From assembly GCF_052857255.1 (NCBI RefSeq), contig NC_135500.1:160405189-160469188 (forward strand): a stretch of 64,000 bases of DNA, given 5' to 3'. Position 1 is the stretch's first letter, and each line of letters starts with the position of its first letter. This document shows, one piece after another, positions 13,107 through 25,480 of the stretch. The position numbers and the translations under genes are program-made. Below the pieces are notes generated by a model. The model saw only the letters and a program-made list of their open reading frames with translations, did not search any database and had not been told where the DNA came from. The stretch is from Amblyomma americanum (Eukaryota; Arthropoda; Arachnida; Ixodida; Ixodidae).

Positions 13107-13616
13107 GTTGCCCTTCGTGTGACGGCATGCCTGTACAAATCGCACCGGAATGCCTATGGGAGCACATCATGGTTGACTTTTGCGAGAGACTCATTTACGA
13201 AAACAGTTAAAGTGGCACAAGATCTCTTTACCGGCGCATGTCAAATAAGCCATGAATAGCGAATCAATGCTTTAATGCCTCCTTCCTTTTGTCTTTCCCC
13301 GATCTCAAGGTTTTCTGCGCATCCATGTATCAGGCGCAGGTGGTGGAGTGTCATTGTAGAGCGCCGCGTCGCATGAGCTGCAAGTAGCGCCACGCGTTGT
13401 CGGAAACACTGCAGCGGGAGGGGCGCAAGGTAATATGGCACGTATCATGTGCCATATTTAGGGCAACTAGTAAAAGATATATCCACGCTGCTCCCATTAG
13501 TAGCCGATGATCTTAGGTGCATTTAAATACTCGAAGCTTTCTTCAAGGACGTTCTTTCTAGAAGAACCCAGAATGCTCGAACAAATCTGAATCCATTGAG
13601 AGTAGCCTTTCCTGCC
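13107..13616. other. No gene recognised
   Basis: Short stretch between the tandem duplication and the dispersed repeat. No coding or repeat signal was recognised. Confidence 0.4.
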
Positions 13617-13873
13617 CAGCAATTCTGGACAAAAACATTTTTTAGCGAGAAACCGTTTATGAATGACATTTTTTCACATAATTTAAGATTTTCCTATAAT
13701 AATAAATATATCCGTTGTTCAACCGACGCCAGTCATGTATATGTTTTTCTATTCCCGTTTTAGCTATCGTCAAAAGCGCTCCCCACTACTTTTCTAGGGC
13801 GGGCTTAGCTCTTCGATGCGATCGCTGGAAACACTTTAGTAGAAAGATTTTGCTACGTATCGGAATAACGGAT

Positions 13874-14528
13874 AATTGGTTAATAATAATAATTGGTTTT
13901 TTGGGGAAAGGTAATGGCACAGTATCTGTCTCATATATCGTTGGACACCTGAACCGCGCCGTTAGTGAAGGGATAAGGGAGGGAGTGAAATAATAATAAA
14001 AATAATTGTTGTTTTTGGGGGAAAGGAAATGGCGCAGTATCTGTCTCATATATCGTTGGACACCTGAACCGCGCCGTAAGGGGGGGGGGATAAAGGAGGG
14101 AGTGAAAGAAGAAAGGATGAAGAGGTGCCGTAGTGGAGGGCTCCGGAATAATTTCGACCACCTGGGGATCTTTAACGTGCTCTGACATCGCACAGCACAC
14201 GGGCGCCTTAGCGTTTTTCCTCCATAAAAACGCAGCCGCCGCGGTCGGGTTCGAACCAGGGAACTCCGGATCAGTAGTCGAGCGCCCTAACCACTGAGCC
14301 ACCGCGGCGGGTGGAGTGAAAGAAGAAAGGAGTTAGGAGGTGCCGTAGTGGAGGGCTCCGGAATAATTTCGACCACCTGGGGATCTTTAACGTGCACTGA
14401 CATCGCACAGCACACGGGCGCCTTAGCGTTTTTCCTCCATAAAAACGCAGCCGCCGCGGTCGGGTTCGAACCCGGGAACTCCGGATCAGTAGTCAAGCGC
14501 CCTAACCACTGAGCCACCGCGGCGGGTA
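13874..14528 (-). mobile_element. Outer SINE (type A), interrupted by a second SINE
   Basis: Read on the minus strand, a tRNA-like head (14528 downward, GCCGCGGTGGCTCAGTGG with box A; GGGTTCGAACCCG with box B near 14460) leads into the type A body as far as TTTCACTCC (14321-14313). There a complete second SINE intervenes, and the body resumes at 13990 and runs to a TAATAATAAT-type tail at about 13874-13890. The composite is flanked by a perfect 13-bp target-site duplication, CGGAATAACGGAT, at 13861-13873 and 14529-14541. Family: tRNA-derived SINE similar to those described from hard ticks; RNA polymerase III transcribed in principle. Confidence 0.9.
13991..14312 (-). mobile_element. Inner full-length SINE (type A) nested in the outer SINE
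   Basis: This is a complete type A copy on the minus strand: tRNA-like head with box A and box B, the GTGCACGTTAAAGATCCCCAGG-like core (here GAGCACGTTAAAG), the CCGGAGCCCTCCACTACGGC block, TCAGGTGTCCAACGATATAT, CCATTTCCTTTCCCCC and an ATTATTTTTATTATTA tail. It interrupts the outer SINE at GGAGTGAAA (plus strand), which is present on both sides at 13982-13990 and 14313-14321 as the target-site duplication. Confidence 0.9.
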
Positions 14529-14640
14529 CGGAATAACGGATCATTACCCCCAATAGTTCCATAGCAGTCTCTTACAATTTTTATGGTTTTTAAAATTTTT
14601 GCCCGAGAAAGCTGAACTTGTTTGACTTTTTTCCTTGCCA

Positions 14641-17600
14641 TTCAGGAGCCCTAATTACTTATTGAGGAGCTTAATGCTTTATTTACCCTGTTCCTGTGGC
14701 TCGTAGGACCGCTTTCTCGCACATGCCTACTCACTCCCCTCTACATCTGGAGACATAGAGGCCAGGATGTATTATTTACCGGAATGATAGCCAAGAATTT
14801 TATCTTTTTTATTGGTTCCAAATTAAGCTGCTTAAGATGTCCTACTAAGATTTTTTTGTGCTGAAGGAAGCTCTGCTGGACACCTCTTTTATAATTTTAG
14901 CTCAAGATTCCAAAGCGATTCTCGAGGCAGAGGCATACAAATCTTCCTAAATCTGCTGGAAGTACTTATAGTCCTCAGTAAGAATGCGAGCTGTGCGAGA
15001 TGAAGCAAATGAGAAGCGAAAGGGGACGAGGAGTAGAGACATTAAGTTTTAATTAATGTGGAATTCCCGGTCGGTAGCATTCTCCTGGAGGAATTTAGTG
15101 ATGACTTTTAAAGTAGATACAATCCTAGTTTCTCCATATGATTAGGGGACAGCTTTGAATACTTGGACGATGTTTAGCTCTCACTGTACAAATAATATCC
15201 TCTGATGTAGCTTCTGTGGAGTTGCACCTGCTAAGCGTAGAAACATTTGCATTTTGAGACTATGTGCCGCGCTATGAAGTGCACAATAATATTACTAAAT
15301 TTTAAAAAATGAGTACTGCAACTAGCAAGTTTGGCACAGAAACGACCTCCTGTTTACGTCAGGTGACATCCGAAAGGAACTATGTTTCTTTTTACACTGT
15401 GTTAAGGCTTTTTTATTTGCTGCTTCGGATCAGATAGCACGTACCCTTCTGCCAAGGAAGTGTTTTTGTGACGAAATTGACTGCTTTAATAGAGTAGAAG
15501 TTGAAGAAGTGCCAATGTCCTCTGCTCTTTTTACTACATTCGAGAGCAAAAAATTTCATGTCCGTGGGTTTTTATAAACGCGAAGTTCAAACCCATTGCT
15601 TGCTGTGTAGGTTAGTCTGATGCTTTAGTTATTGTGGTGAATAAGGAGTCTCAAAAAACAAATACCTATTTTCTTGTGTCTAAAATGGCATGGCTTTCGG
15701 CCAACTGAGGCAATACGAAACGTTGTGAAAATGGGAGGAGGTTTAGAAGGGAACAAAAATAAGCAACAGAAATAGCACAGTAGTAGAGTAGCAGACTGCT
15801 CGCAAGTGGTGAAAGGAGTGGTGAACAAGTGGTAAATTAAGCCATGCATAGCAGCAGGTGGGACGTAAATGTCGCTGAAAGAAGCAGTGTTGTATCGAGT
15901 TCAGAGCGTAGTCTTAAGAGCGAACTCGCCCGCTACTGAAAGCCCTTGACAACGCTTGTTCTCTGTAATGACTTCATCTTTCCTAGCGAGGAAATTGCCA
16001 AATATTAGTGTGTCTGAGAACGGCTGAGAACAGCTTTTGAACACAGCGTATAAAGCCAGCAGGGGTCGGCAGCTTCAAACAGACGCTCGGGAAGCGAACA
16101 ATTCGGTAAGAGCTTTCAATTCACATTCGGGCTGAGACACTATACAGTTAAGGGGAGCACTCTTCAAAATCTAGCATGCACAGATTCGCATACTTTGACC
16201 GTTTCGGAGCCGCCGCTGCGGGGCAACGATATAATTCCTTTAGGTCGCCAGCAAAGTGAACTGTATTGCATATGTAATTAAAACACATATGCTGCAGTAT
16301 GAAGAACGCGTAGAAAGAGATCCCTGCACTCTAGCTGAAATCTTACAAAGAAAGTGCGACGCTAGGTAGAGAGCACCGCTTCTTTTCTTTCGCATTTCTC
16401 ATGCACAAAAGTCGAGGAAGATCCGCCTGAGAATCTCCAGCTTCCCGAGTTTCCTTTGAAGTCGGGACGGAGATCGACGACGAGTGCGGACCAATACCGA
16501 TGCTCTCTATATATGCAACATTGCCGGCGCGAACTGAGTGTGGGCTAAAGGTACCCTTTTGAAGAACACGTAATATATACGCTGCTCAGAGGAAGTTTCT
16601 TTAAAGGCTCCTGCAAAGCATAGTCTTCGGCTCTCAAGACCAAGGCAGAACGCGGGAAAGGAGTGCACAATGTATGCAAGCAAAAGAGCTTCAAAGGCAG
16701 CCCCGAAGCCGCTTTAACGAGTAGAGCTGAAACCACGGAAAAGAGTCATTCCGGTCACCATACATACTAGCCGTACGTGACTTTCCGCATCTCAACTCGG
16801 GCAACATGCATTATGTAGTTCGTTTCGTTCACCGCTTCAATTTCCGCTTTGCGGTATAAGTTTCCCTCGTTGACCTTTCTGCGGCGCATCGCACAGGAGT
16901 CTTTGCTGGAAGCTCAAAGCGCGTCTGTTCACTTCGGATTCATCTCGCACCCTTGTATTGACATCCTATATTAGCCTTTTCCCGATGCTTGCATTCCAAG
17001 AAATGCAACGAAGGGGGAACTTTACGCTTTAAACGCAATTAAAGAAGTCGCATTCAGAGAAATCAAAAGCAAGGGACCAGGATAAAGAGTCTAAAAGATC
17101 AATGAAAGGCACTTTGAAGTCTTCAAGCCTCATTGGCTCAGGTCTTGTCAATTGGATGCGATGCGCATGGCAGTAAACGACTTACATGAAAACTGAGACG
17201 GTGGTTGAGGAGGGGAGGATGCTCTTAAATGCGTATTTTTAAAATTGATTCGTTGAAAAAAAAATCAGGTCTGTATTGCTCTATAACAAAAAAATTCTCG
17301 CTCATGTCCGCGTGGAGCTGCGAAGATTTGTCAATTAACTTAAAAATGTCTTGCCAGAATGCTTACACTGGCCAATATTTGTATAGCTTCTAGTACTCAC
17401 AAAAACAAAATAGTGAGCCCTATCTCTGTGGCGATTTTAGGAGGCACATCTTCGCGCTGTGTCGTAACCCGTTTCTGAAAGGAGAAAGCTGGTTGCCTTT
17501 TAGGAGAACTCTCAGCAAAGCTGCAAACTTTGTTGCGTTCACTTTTTGCTCGCAATGTATTCATTATGAACAATGAATATAAAAAGAAAATCATATTACC

Positions 17601-17734
17601 ATACACTCTGAGAATACTCTTGAAGTAAGGGCGAGAATCAGAATTTTTGTTTATAGTTTTCCAGTACTGCTTCCTTGGTCGCATGCTTCATTTATGGCTT
17701 TTATTTATATGCGGATGTAAATTGACATAAATTA
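14641..17734. other. No gene recognised
   Basis: About 3 kb without a supportable exon or repeat. Open frames are short (under 100 codons) and have no family signal. Confidence 0.45.
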
Positions 17735-18490
17735 TTTATTTATTTATTTATTTATTCATTTATTTATTAGAGATACTATCAGTCCGGTCAGAACCAAGAT
17801 AGGAGCGATACAGGGTACAGATTACAAAGGCGGAACACGACAAACAAAACACCAGCACCATCCAGTCGGTGACAAGTTTTAACATATCAAAAAGTGGAAC
17901 TCACCTCTAAGCAACAAATAAAAATGCGCAAAAATATCGCTGCAACGAAACAGAAAATGTGAAAACACCACACCCAACACAAATGCAAGGCGCATTACAT
18001 CAGGCACTATACCAACAATCACGAACTCCGGCAGAGAACACATCCACACCCGATGCGAGCACCACATTCTCTGGCAGTCTGTTCCATTCTCTCGCTGTGG
18101 ACAGGAAGAAGGAATGCTTGTCGCAGTGCTTAGAAATCTTTTGTTCTTTTACGTGTCTGCAATGTTTACCCCGAGTGATACGTGAAGTAGTTTCGCTTAT
18201 GTATCGCTGCTTATCGATATGTACCATGTTGTTCATATTCATATAGAAAAGAATGAGTCTTTTTTGTTTCCGGCGACATTGAAGAGGGCGCAAGTTCGCT
18301 AAAGTGTAAAGTGGGGTTACCTGATCTTGTCTTCGGAAGCGAGAATAGATAAAGCGAAGTGCACGTCGCTGCACTCGCTCCAGTTCAGCTGCAAGTGTTT
18401 GAGTGTAGGGATCCCACACCTCACACGCATATTCCATTATCGGGAGTACGAGCATCTTTTTGAGCGCGAGAAACTGATACCTTTTATACC
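17735..18490 (-). mobile_element. LINE 3' fragment with (TAAA)n tail
   Basis: On the minus strand, from about 18490 down to 18000, the translation is the C-terminal tail of a CR1/L2-type ORF2. Recognisable blocks are LVLPIMEYACEVWDPYTQ, LERVQRRALRFIYSRF, LRPLQCRRKQKRLILFY and SFFLSTAREWNRLPENVV, then a stop at 18000. A short 3' untranslated region follows and ends in a TAAATAAA microsatellite at 17768-17735, the usual tail of these elements. Only the last 150 or so codons are present, so it is a strongly 5'-truncated copy. The retained frame is unbroken, indicating moderate age. Confidence 0.85.
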
Positions 18491-18944
18491 GCTCGCACTG
18501 GCATCAATTGTTTAGAAAGGAGCAGTTCGGGCTACTTTAAATAATCACCTTTTCAGCTGCTCACAACGTGAAGCACTCAAGTGATGTTTGCTTTGAATAA
18601 TCTTTCGGCCTTTAATACGTGACGATCTTCAAGTGCATATCTGTAGCTGTAATGTGCCTGGATGAAAGTGTGTATCAGTCGCAAGAAAATGCTTCTTAGT
18701 AAGCAGTTGTTAAAAGAAAACATGAGAGTGAAGAGAAGCGCTAGACTGAGCAACAGCTTGGCATATTCATTTATAAATGGCTCTATCACCGGTGATGCTA
18801 TGCGCCTCCTGTGCCCACAGCTTTAATGACCATTGTGACAGTGTATGGTAACGGGCACTTAACGGCACGGCAGAGAAAGAGGAAGTATTCTCGCCCATGT
18901 ACAAGAGCGTTCTAAAGCGGTTGCGCTCGATGGAGAGGAACACG
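18491..18944. other. No gene recognised
   Basis: Short interval between the LINE tail and the probable piggyBac relic. No support for coding was seen. Confidence 0.4.
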
Positions 18945-19190
18945 TGAAGAACAACTTGGCCAGGTAGAGGAACAACGCAATCCGAACCTCACTGACCATA
19001 AACACTCTCGGGGCGAGAGCGGCCACGATAATGGACGTCGTTGATCTACCAGAGGCGGCGCCTGCCGACTTCAACCACAACTTGTTTTTAGGGGGAATTT
19101 TTTGATTGGAGGCAAGAAGAAGGCACCAGGAGCTTGGTTTGCCTGAGAGACTGAGCAAATTCGATCCTCTCTGCACAGGGGGCTGCGATT
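18945..19190 (+). pseudogene. Possible piggyBac-like transposase relic
   Basis: Plus-strand translation in two neighbouring frames resembles the middle of a piggyBac-type transposase. PGRGTTQSEP (about 18958-18990) recalls the Y-x-GKGT segment. LGARAATIMDVVDLPEA then FNHNLFLGGIF (about 19006-19104) recall LGxxVVxxLxxxLP followed by the DNxFTS catalytic region. ERLSKFDPL (near 19150) recalls the NRLxKxPL segment. A frameshift and a stop after GGIF break it, and the aspartate of the DN motif is not preserved. The resemblance is from memory of family motifs and is only suggestive. The run of T and G at 19189-19210 follows. Confidence 0.4.
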
Positions 19191-22100
19191 TTTTTTTGGG
19201 GGGGGGGGGGTGCAAGCGTTTTTAACAGCTGAGCTGATTCAAAGAGAATAATTCTGGTTGCTATAGACCTTAAGAATTTATGCAGCGAGAATACTTTTAT
19301 CGCTGGCTTAAATGAGACTCGGATGTGTCCGCCTTAGGGAAGTGCGCTGTCTTGTGCATAGGGTCTTTTCGCTGCTGCTTGTGACTAACCGTATGTTTAA
19401 AGAAGGTGCAAAAAAGTTCACATCTGAATTAGTTGAAACTCTACCGCTACTTACTGGCTTAAATTTTAGCGTGTTGTCTTCGGCACCGTTACATGGTTCT
19501 GCGGCGCAGTGTATCGGACAGTCTTTGCAGGTTGCACTTTGACAGGTTTATTCGCCCGTGTACCACTGCCCGTGTACCACGTTGACACTGCGGCTCCAAA
19601 GCCAAATGATGCATTTGTAGTGCTGCAGGTGTTGAATATTTGTGTTCCACGACTTGTTATGAAGAAAAAGATAGCAGCACACGAACGCCGATTTTCCGCT
19701 TAGTCTATGCGACTAGAAGGGAATTGAAAGTAATCGTCTTTGTCGGTGTGCGTACTTTCGTGCATATTTTTGTTCACTCCAGCACTGCCTCTTTTGAAAC
19801 GATGTTTGTCGCCGTCAGTAGCGTAATGAATTAAAGTAGATGCTAAAACTGCTAGTGACCGAAGTAGCCTGCAACAGTATATTATAAACAACAATGCAGT
19901 TGAATTCCTAGTTTTCAGTGTGTTTTCATTGATTTATTTAGATATTTTCATAGTTGAGCCAATCCTACAGCGCCTTTTTAAAGAGTAATTGGAAATCAAA
20001 TTCTAACGTTGTTTCAATATCATTTAGAGCTGAATTTGTTTAGTACGAGCGTCTTTGAGCTATTCTCCTCTGAAGGTCCGGAAAAGTGAGCTTCCGGTAG
20101 AGAGAGGGATAAGGAGGGGGTGACATGCGCCTTGGAGAATCACTGAGGATGTGAGTTCTATCGAATACTGACCACAGTAACCTTTAAATTACAGGGTGGC
20201 TCAGTGTCAGCGTGAGTTTGGAGGCATCTTTTTAAGGATCAAAGAAAGTGAAGCTGTTTGTGCGAAGGTAAAAAATTTTGTTCTTCCTTTCTGCGAGTGC
20301 TAATGTAGCCGCACTTGGAGGTTAGCCCATACCTCGGCATGCTGGACGTGCTGAAGTCTTGGAACGCTCGCATTCTTGATGAAGTGCCACAATCAAACAT
20401 TACTCTTAACAGTTCGCTCGGTTTGGCTTGCTGCGCACACTGATGACTGATGTTTTGCGCACAGCCGGTTCAAGGCGCTTCTCTTGTTTTCACATGTAGC
20501 CCAGCGCACTCAGCGTCTCTCGCTGCTTCACGCGCCATAACGCTCGCCTGCTGTTCAGCCTTGCCGAAAAATAGAGCTCTTACTGCTGTCTGTCGCAGTC
20601 GGCCGGCACTGCTAAGCCAGAAGAAAGTCACACCAAATGCACGGAAAACATTTTCATATGTGTGCTGGTCAGCATTACATGGTGCAATATTCTTGTACTA
20701 GAGGATATCGACGAACATTAGGGCAAAACGTCGCTCGGCATCGCGATGCACGACGACTAGTTTCGGGTCAGCATGACTACGTATTATGAAGATGGGTGGC
20801 TTTGCAGTGCAAACCGCTATGTAAGTGGTCTCAGAAGAGCGAACAATTCAGAAAAAAAGACAGGCTGTAAAATGTTAAAAGAAAAAAAATCTATTAAAAA
20901 GGGTCTGTGGAAAGACAGGTTTCTTACTCAGATTGTTGCGCGTTGGCTAGTGAGGAGATAGCTAGTTGTCTGTTGGATAAGAGGTCACTTCGCGACTGAG
21001 TTTCAAGTTTTCACGATAAGGCCATGAGTTCTTCCACACAGACCAAACAAAGATCAACAAAAGAAGAAGAAAAAAAGCACAAGAGCGAACATTTGCCTTC
21101 GTAAGCAGGCGGATATTTCTTCTTCCCCCGTTCTAAACGTCGCGATGAGCTAGGAGGACACTGCTCCAGTCGCCTTCTAGCCCGCCTTTGATGGATGGAG
21201 ATGGAAGCGCTCGATTTCCTTCACTGTACTTGACGGCGGCACACCGCAATCTACAAACACTGAAAGACCCGTGGCGCGAAAGTCAACTGTTTGCTGCATG
21301 CTTGATTTTTTTTTTTGCTCATTAGTTGAACGCCATCTCTCGCCGTGTGGCCGCCTTCCTATTACTTTCTTGCCTAATGCAGATATGACACATCTATGCT
21401 CCTTCCTACACCCTGCCAAAAAACTTCTTGCTACGTAGTTTTAATTTACTGTATGAAGGCTCAATGGAGCTGTCTCCTTTGTCTATCATTCCTTAATCTG
21501 TTTTCCCTCCTCGGCCATTCCCCTTCTTCTCTATGGGGTTTGTGCCGGAGAGGACAAGATCTGGAAAGCTCAAATTGACATCTATAGCTAAGGCAATTCT
21601 TCCAGTCGTATCTTTTAGGGCATTTCAAGCAGGCATTCTAACTGCGTTAAAGTCGGGCAGGTAGCAGAAATCGCAAAGATGTACTCTGGTAAACGTCATC
21701 TGTTGCAGCATCAATGGTCATTGCTTCGAGCAGCACTCCTGGATCGGCACTCTGAGGTAGGGGAGTCAATTTTGAATGTTGCGTCATTCGCTAATAGAAA
21801 TAATTCATGGAAAACCTACAGGGCAATATAGTGCCGCATGAGCTTAGTTATAAGATTGGTAACACTAAATGCGCAAGGCACAAAGAATGTGAAATATTGC
21901 ACAGTTAGCAGAGCAGCTCCGTTGCCGATCGAGCGCCATCCGCAAACCTAAAATAACTTTCAGGTTCACTGTGGAATAAGCCTTAAAATGTGCTATGCTG
22001 TTCATAAAGGCAGCAGAATAAGCTGGAAAATAAATGACGCATGAGTTGCATGTGTTGACGTGGATCGTGTTTAGCTCTCAGTGAAAACGCGCATAATAGG

Positions 22101-23816
22101 AAAGTTTTGACGATGGTTCTTCAGCAGCTCGAGGACATAACAACATAACAGATAGATGCGCTGATATTGCAAGCGAATTTCCCCACCAGTGTACCAGAGG
22201 ACCAGCCAGTAAGCTATAGCTTTGAAAGCGCCGATGTTCAAGTTCTGATTAGAGGAGCAATTGTTTGTACTACATGTGCAATGGCTGCCAGAACTTTCAC
22301 CGATTTTGCTTCAGGAAATTTTTTTTTTGTCGCGACGATCTCAGTTCACAATGAAAAAAAGTAAACGGATGCGGTGCAGAATGCCAATAATTAAAGCACC
22401 CAAGAAAAATCAGGAGCCCATCGCTGCATTTAGTTATTGTCGAGCGACATCTTTAGACGTTAGAAGTTTCGACACCAGCTTGAAACAATGCCATTTTAAT
22501 TGGCGTAGATTGCTGCGTAGTTCGCTATGCAAATGATTGTTTTCATAAACGCGATGGATTTCCAGACGTTTGCTTTTGGCAGCTGTTAGTTGCGAGCTAC
22601 AGCAACACAAACACTCAGACCTTACGGTTTCCTGGTACACAACAATTCATCATGTGGTGAAATAATTTGTCCAATAATTGTGGGCTGGATGTCACGCATT
22701 TCCGTAAAGAAACTTTCACATTTTAAGAATGGACGCAAATACAGGAATGGGATGGGGTTCTTTTTTTTGCTTGAGTTGAGGAAACAAAGCAGATAACAGT
22801 ATTTTATTGACATGCTTCAAAGGTGCGACACAGATGCGGGCCTCTATCAGCAATTGTAGCACTCAGACAAGAAAGTAAATATACGGTACGGGGCAGATTC
22901 CACAGCAGCGAAAGAAGCAAGAGTGCTGCATCTTTGCAGTGGGCCACGTTGCGACTCAAGGAGTAATTTGCGTTTGTATATGTGTAAGGTCTAGCAGACT
23001 ACGGCTGCTCAAGTGTCTTTTTGTTAAGGCTGTTAACCCGTGATAGTACAGAGATGAGAGTGTTTCGGATCGTAACACAAGGCAAGACGAGACCTCCGCC
23101 GTCTAACAAACTGTGCGTGACCTTACGAGGCCGCCGGAGTAAAACCATACTAACAGCCTAGGTAGCGAAAGAAAACGCCATAGTTGACAAATGCGTACTA
23201 CATATCTATGCGATTCCGCGAGATCACCTATGTGAATAGAAACATTCCACTGTGTCCTTAGCCGTTTTAAATCCCGTGGACGTTTGTGATTGCCTCAATT
23301 GACCCCAAGTTCGCTATACTACCGACAAAGCGGTTCATAAGGAGGTAATAAAAAACAAACAAACCGAATGTTAGGGGGCCTGGCTTCATAAGCATTTTTA
23401 CTTTACACAATGCATTTGATGTTTAATATAAATTCGCAGCAATACATTACATTCGCGTGCGTAGTACCCAGTACTGAAAGCGCAATAATTGAGCTGGCTG
23501 TATTACTCTTTCCTTTTTTCAAGAACACAGATGTAACGAAGATAGCTAGGCACCTATGTTGTCTACGATAGATAGCAGCGAAGGCAACTTAAATACAGCT
23601 TTATCTATGAAAAGTATTCACAGTAGAAAACTTTGCAGTAGAAAGAAAATTTACGCAATATATTATACCAGCAGTACGCATATGAGAATAAAATAAAGAA
23701 GAACGGATGCCGACTGTCATATGGTGCCTTGTTTTTGCACAAATGGCGCTTCGAGGAAGTGGCTCTCAACAGGAGCAGACGCTTACTCCATGAGCGCAAA
23801 CTACGAGGCGAGGTAT
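19191..23816. other. No gene recognised; 3' flank of the M13 gene
   Basis: No exon or mobile element was recognised in about 4.6 kb. Downstream of the M13 stop codon (23817) I see no canonical AATAAA on the minus strand within about 300 bases; only a weak AATATA variant lies near 23656. The 3' end of the M13 transcript is therefore not defined. Confidence 0.4.
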
Positions 23817-24315
23817 TTACAGCGTGCAATTCTTGAGCTCGGCAGTGCGGCTAGTGCGAGGGCAGCTGAAGGCTCGGCCAAACTCTGGCGCGAACGCCAC
23901 AGGAATATTCACGGCATCCGCGTCGAGCCACTCGCCTGCGCGCACGCAACGTTCATATGCCTCTTTGACAAAGAAGAACTGAATGTGCGAGAAACGTCTC
24001 GAGTCCGTTGTGTCGCCTTCACCTCGGCCAATATCAAATTCCTTGTACCAGTCCTGGTACGATGGGGCCCTGATCGCGCTGCGCAGCGCAAGCGACGCGG
24101 CCGCCAGGTGCAGGGCGTCCGTGTATTCGTGACTGCTGGGATCTTGCGGGACAGCGTCGCTCGATCTGTGGGCGTCCCCGAAGCAACGTAGCAGCTTTTC
24201 AATCTTGGTGTCTTTCCAGTGTTCGCTAAGCACTGCGCGCCAGAGCAGCTCCGCCAAACGAACGTCCAGCACAGCCATGTTCAGAGGACTTGGACTTTTG
24301 GACGGGTGCACGAAG
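23817..24315 (-). CDS. M13 (neprilysin-like) pseudoprotease, exon 2 with degenerate active site
   Basis: The acceptor reads CTTTGTATACGCAG ending at 24316, so the exon starts at 24315 with one base that completes the codon left open by exon 1 (AG|C, Ser510). The stop is TAA at 23819-23817. In active M13 enzymes the next conserved stretch is LNYGGxGxVIxHExTHxF. Here it reads LNMAVLDVRLAELLWRAV, which aligns without gaps and puts ELLWR (residues 532-536) in place of HExxH. Further on, HEYTDALHLAAASLALRSA stands where ENIADNGGxxxAYxA is expected, so the third zinc ligand is not evident. The QLFFxxFAxxxC block is present as IQFFFVKEAYERC, but the DxHSPxxxR segment with the catalytic His and Arg is missing before VNIPVAFAPEFGRAFSCP. 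The protein ends in KNCTL, matching the usual Cys near the C terminus. A non-catalytic role is inferred. Confidence 0.85.
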
Positions 24316-24984
24316 CTGCGTATACAAAGTAGCGGCAATCAGCTGGAGACTGAAACAGTGGGATCATTATGGCTGTGTCAGTTTATACCTTACTCCAATG
24401 TATCTGCCCATGAATCACCGTTTTGGTAAAAGAAGGCAGTAAAAATCTCACTCACTGAACTATGCTCACTGAACTGAAAGGAATAGCCACATCAGAACAA
24501 TGCGCTCATAGGAAGACTTATTTCTATCTGATGAGTCCTGTTTGATGCTTTTCGATTTGGTGCTTTTTCCTTATGCCACATCATATCGCCTGAAAGCTGC
24601 GCAAACAATTTTTCACTACTTTTACTGGCTTTTGTGGCTAGCTAACGGCTCTATGCTTTGGCGTTGTTTATACTTCATTCTATATCATCTCGCTTTATGT
24701 CTCACTATTTTGTTATGCTTCTAACTTTGTTGCATTTAACACATTTCGCCTTCCTTGCCAGCCGCATGAGATCAACCGCTGAAGGGCGTTCGCTGACGAG
24801 ATCCGCTGAGGCTTGCTTTCTTTCAGGGCCGTCTTGGAAGCGAAAGCTTCTTACGCTAGGTAAAAACGATTTCGCACTGCGTTGCCGGTTTACCCTCAAG
24901 TGAGCCAGAGGTCAAGTGCTGCTATAGGCCTTACCATATGTGGTCCACCATGGTGTCGCACCACTGGACTAGTGACCTTTCGAT

Positions 24985-25480
24985 TCGCCAGTAGAAGGTG
25001 GGTCACGTGACAATCACGCCATGTCGCGCGATGGAAACTGCCCTTGTGAGATGAGTTTGGGGCGATTATATGGGCCGCAGCGTTCATTGGGTCACCAACC
25101 TCTCGCGATCAACCATTAATTTAACTGCCACCTGCCAGGCTTGCAGAGTGGGTGCGCTGCCTATCCATTGTGCGGAATGCATTAACTACAGACGCCAAGC
25201 CACGTCTAGTTGCCCGATACACCACAGCTTTCGCTCTCTGACCGGGTTCCGGAATAGTTAAACCGCAGCTAATTTTGTAGCGAGAGCTACACTTGGCCAC
25301 CAGTCCAGCCTTTCGCCGGGGTCCGGAGAGGCCAGTTGTGCGCATGCGTGGCGGCCGGAAAGAAGCAGCAAATGCTCCGCACGTTACGTCACATGGAAGG
25401 GTGGTTGTGCGCATGCGCCGCAACCACAGAGGAGCAACTGGCCGGCCTTCGCCGCTGGAGCCCCACGTGACACACGTGGA
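24985..25480. promoter_or_regulatory. CpG-rich stretch with two NRF-1-like palindromes and E-boxes
   Basis: TGCGCATGCG occurs at 25339-25348 and TGCGCATGCGC at 25408-25418, the palindromic core bound by NRF-1-type factors in animals. CACGTG-containing boxes lie near 25004 and 25465, and a further CACGTGG near 25476. A GGCCAGTTG / CAACTGGCC inverted pair brackets the two NRF-1-like sites. CpG density is clearly higher than in the surrounding intron. This could be an internal or antisense promoter, or just a GC-rich repeat; no transcript start is defined. Confidence 0.3.

Larger units (their letters stand above)
13617..14640 (+). repeat. Dispersed repeat, copy 1 (split by SINE insertion)
   Basis: Bases 13617-13873 and 14529-14640 together match 51170-51490 in the same orientation. 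Shared blocks in order are ATTCTGGACAAAA, GAAACCGTTTATGAA, TTTGCTATCGTCAAA-like, TTTTCTAGGGC, GATGCRATCG(C/A)TGGAAACACTT, GATTT(T/C)GCTAC, and past the SINE a CATTAYCCYYAAT...TCTTACAATTTT-like segment. The SINE pair at 13874-14528 interrupts it. No coding capacity or known family was recognised. Confidence 0.75.

Noticed and set aside
13931..14562. Open frames on the minus strand giving AQWLGRSTTDPEFPGSNPTA-type peptides, also at 52550-53119
   Set aside because: The same peptide recurs wherever a type A SINE lies, because it is a translation of the SINE head and core. Apparent protein similarity between these frames is not evidence of a gene.
23721..24191. 156-codon plus-strand frame
   Set aside because: It is antisense to exon 2 of the M13 gene, which has clear family signatures on the minus strand; a GC-rich shadow frame.
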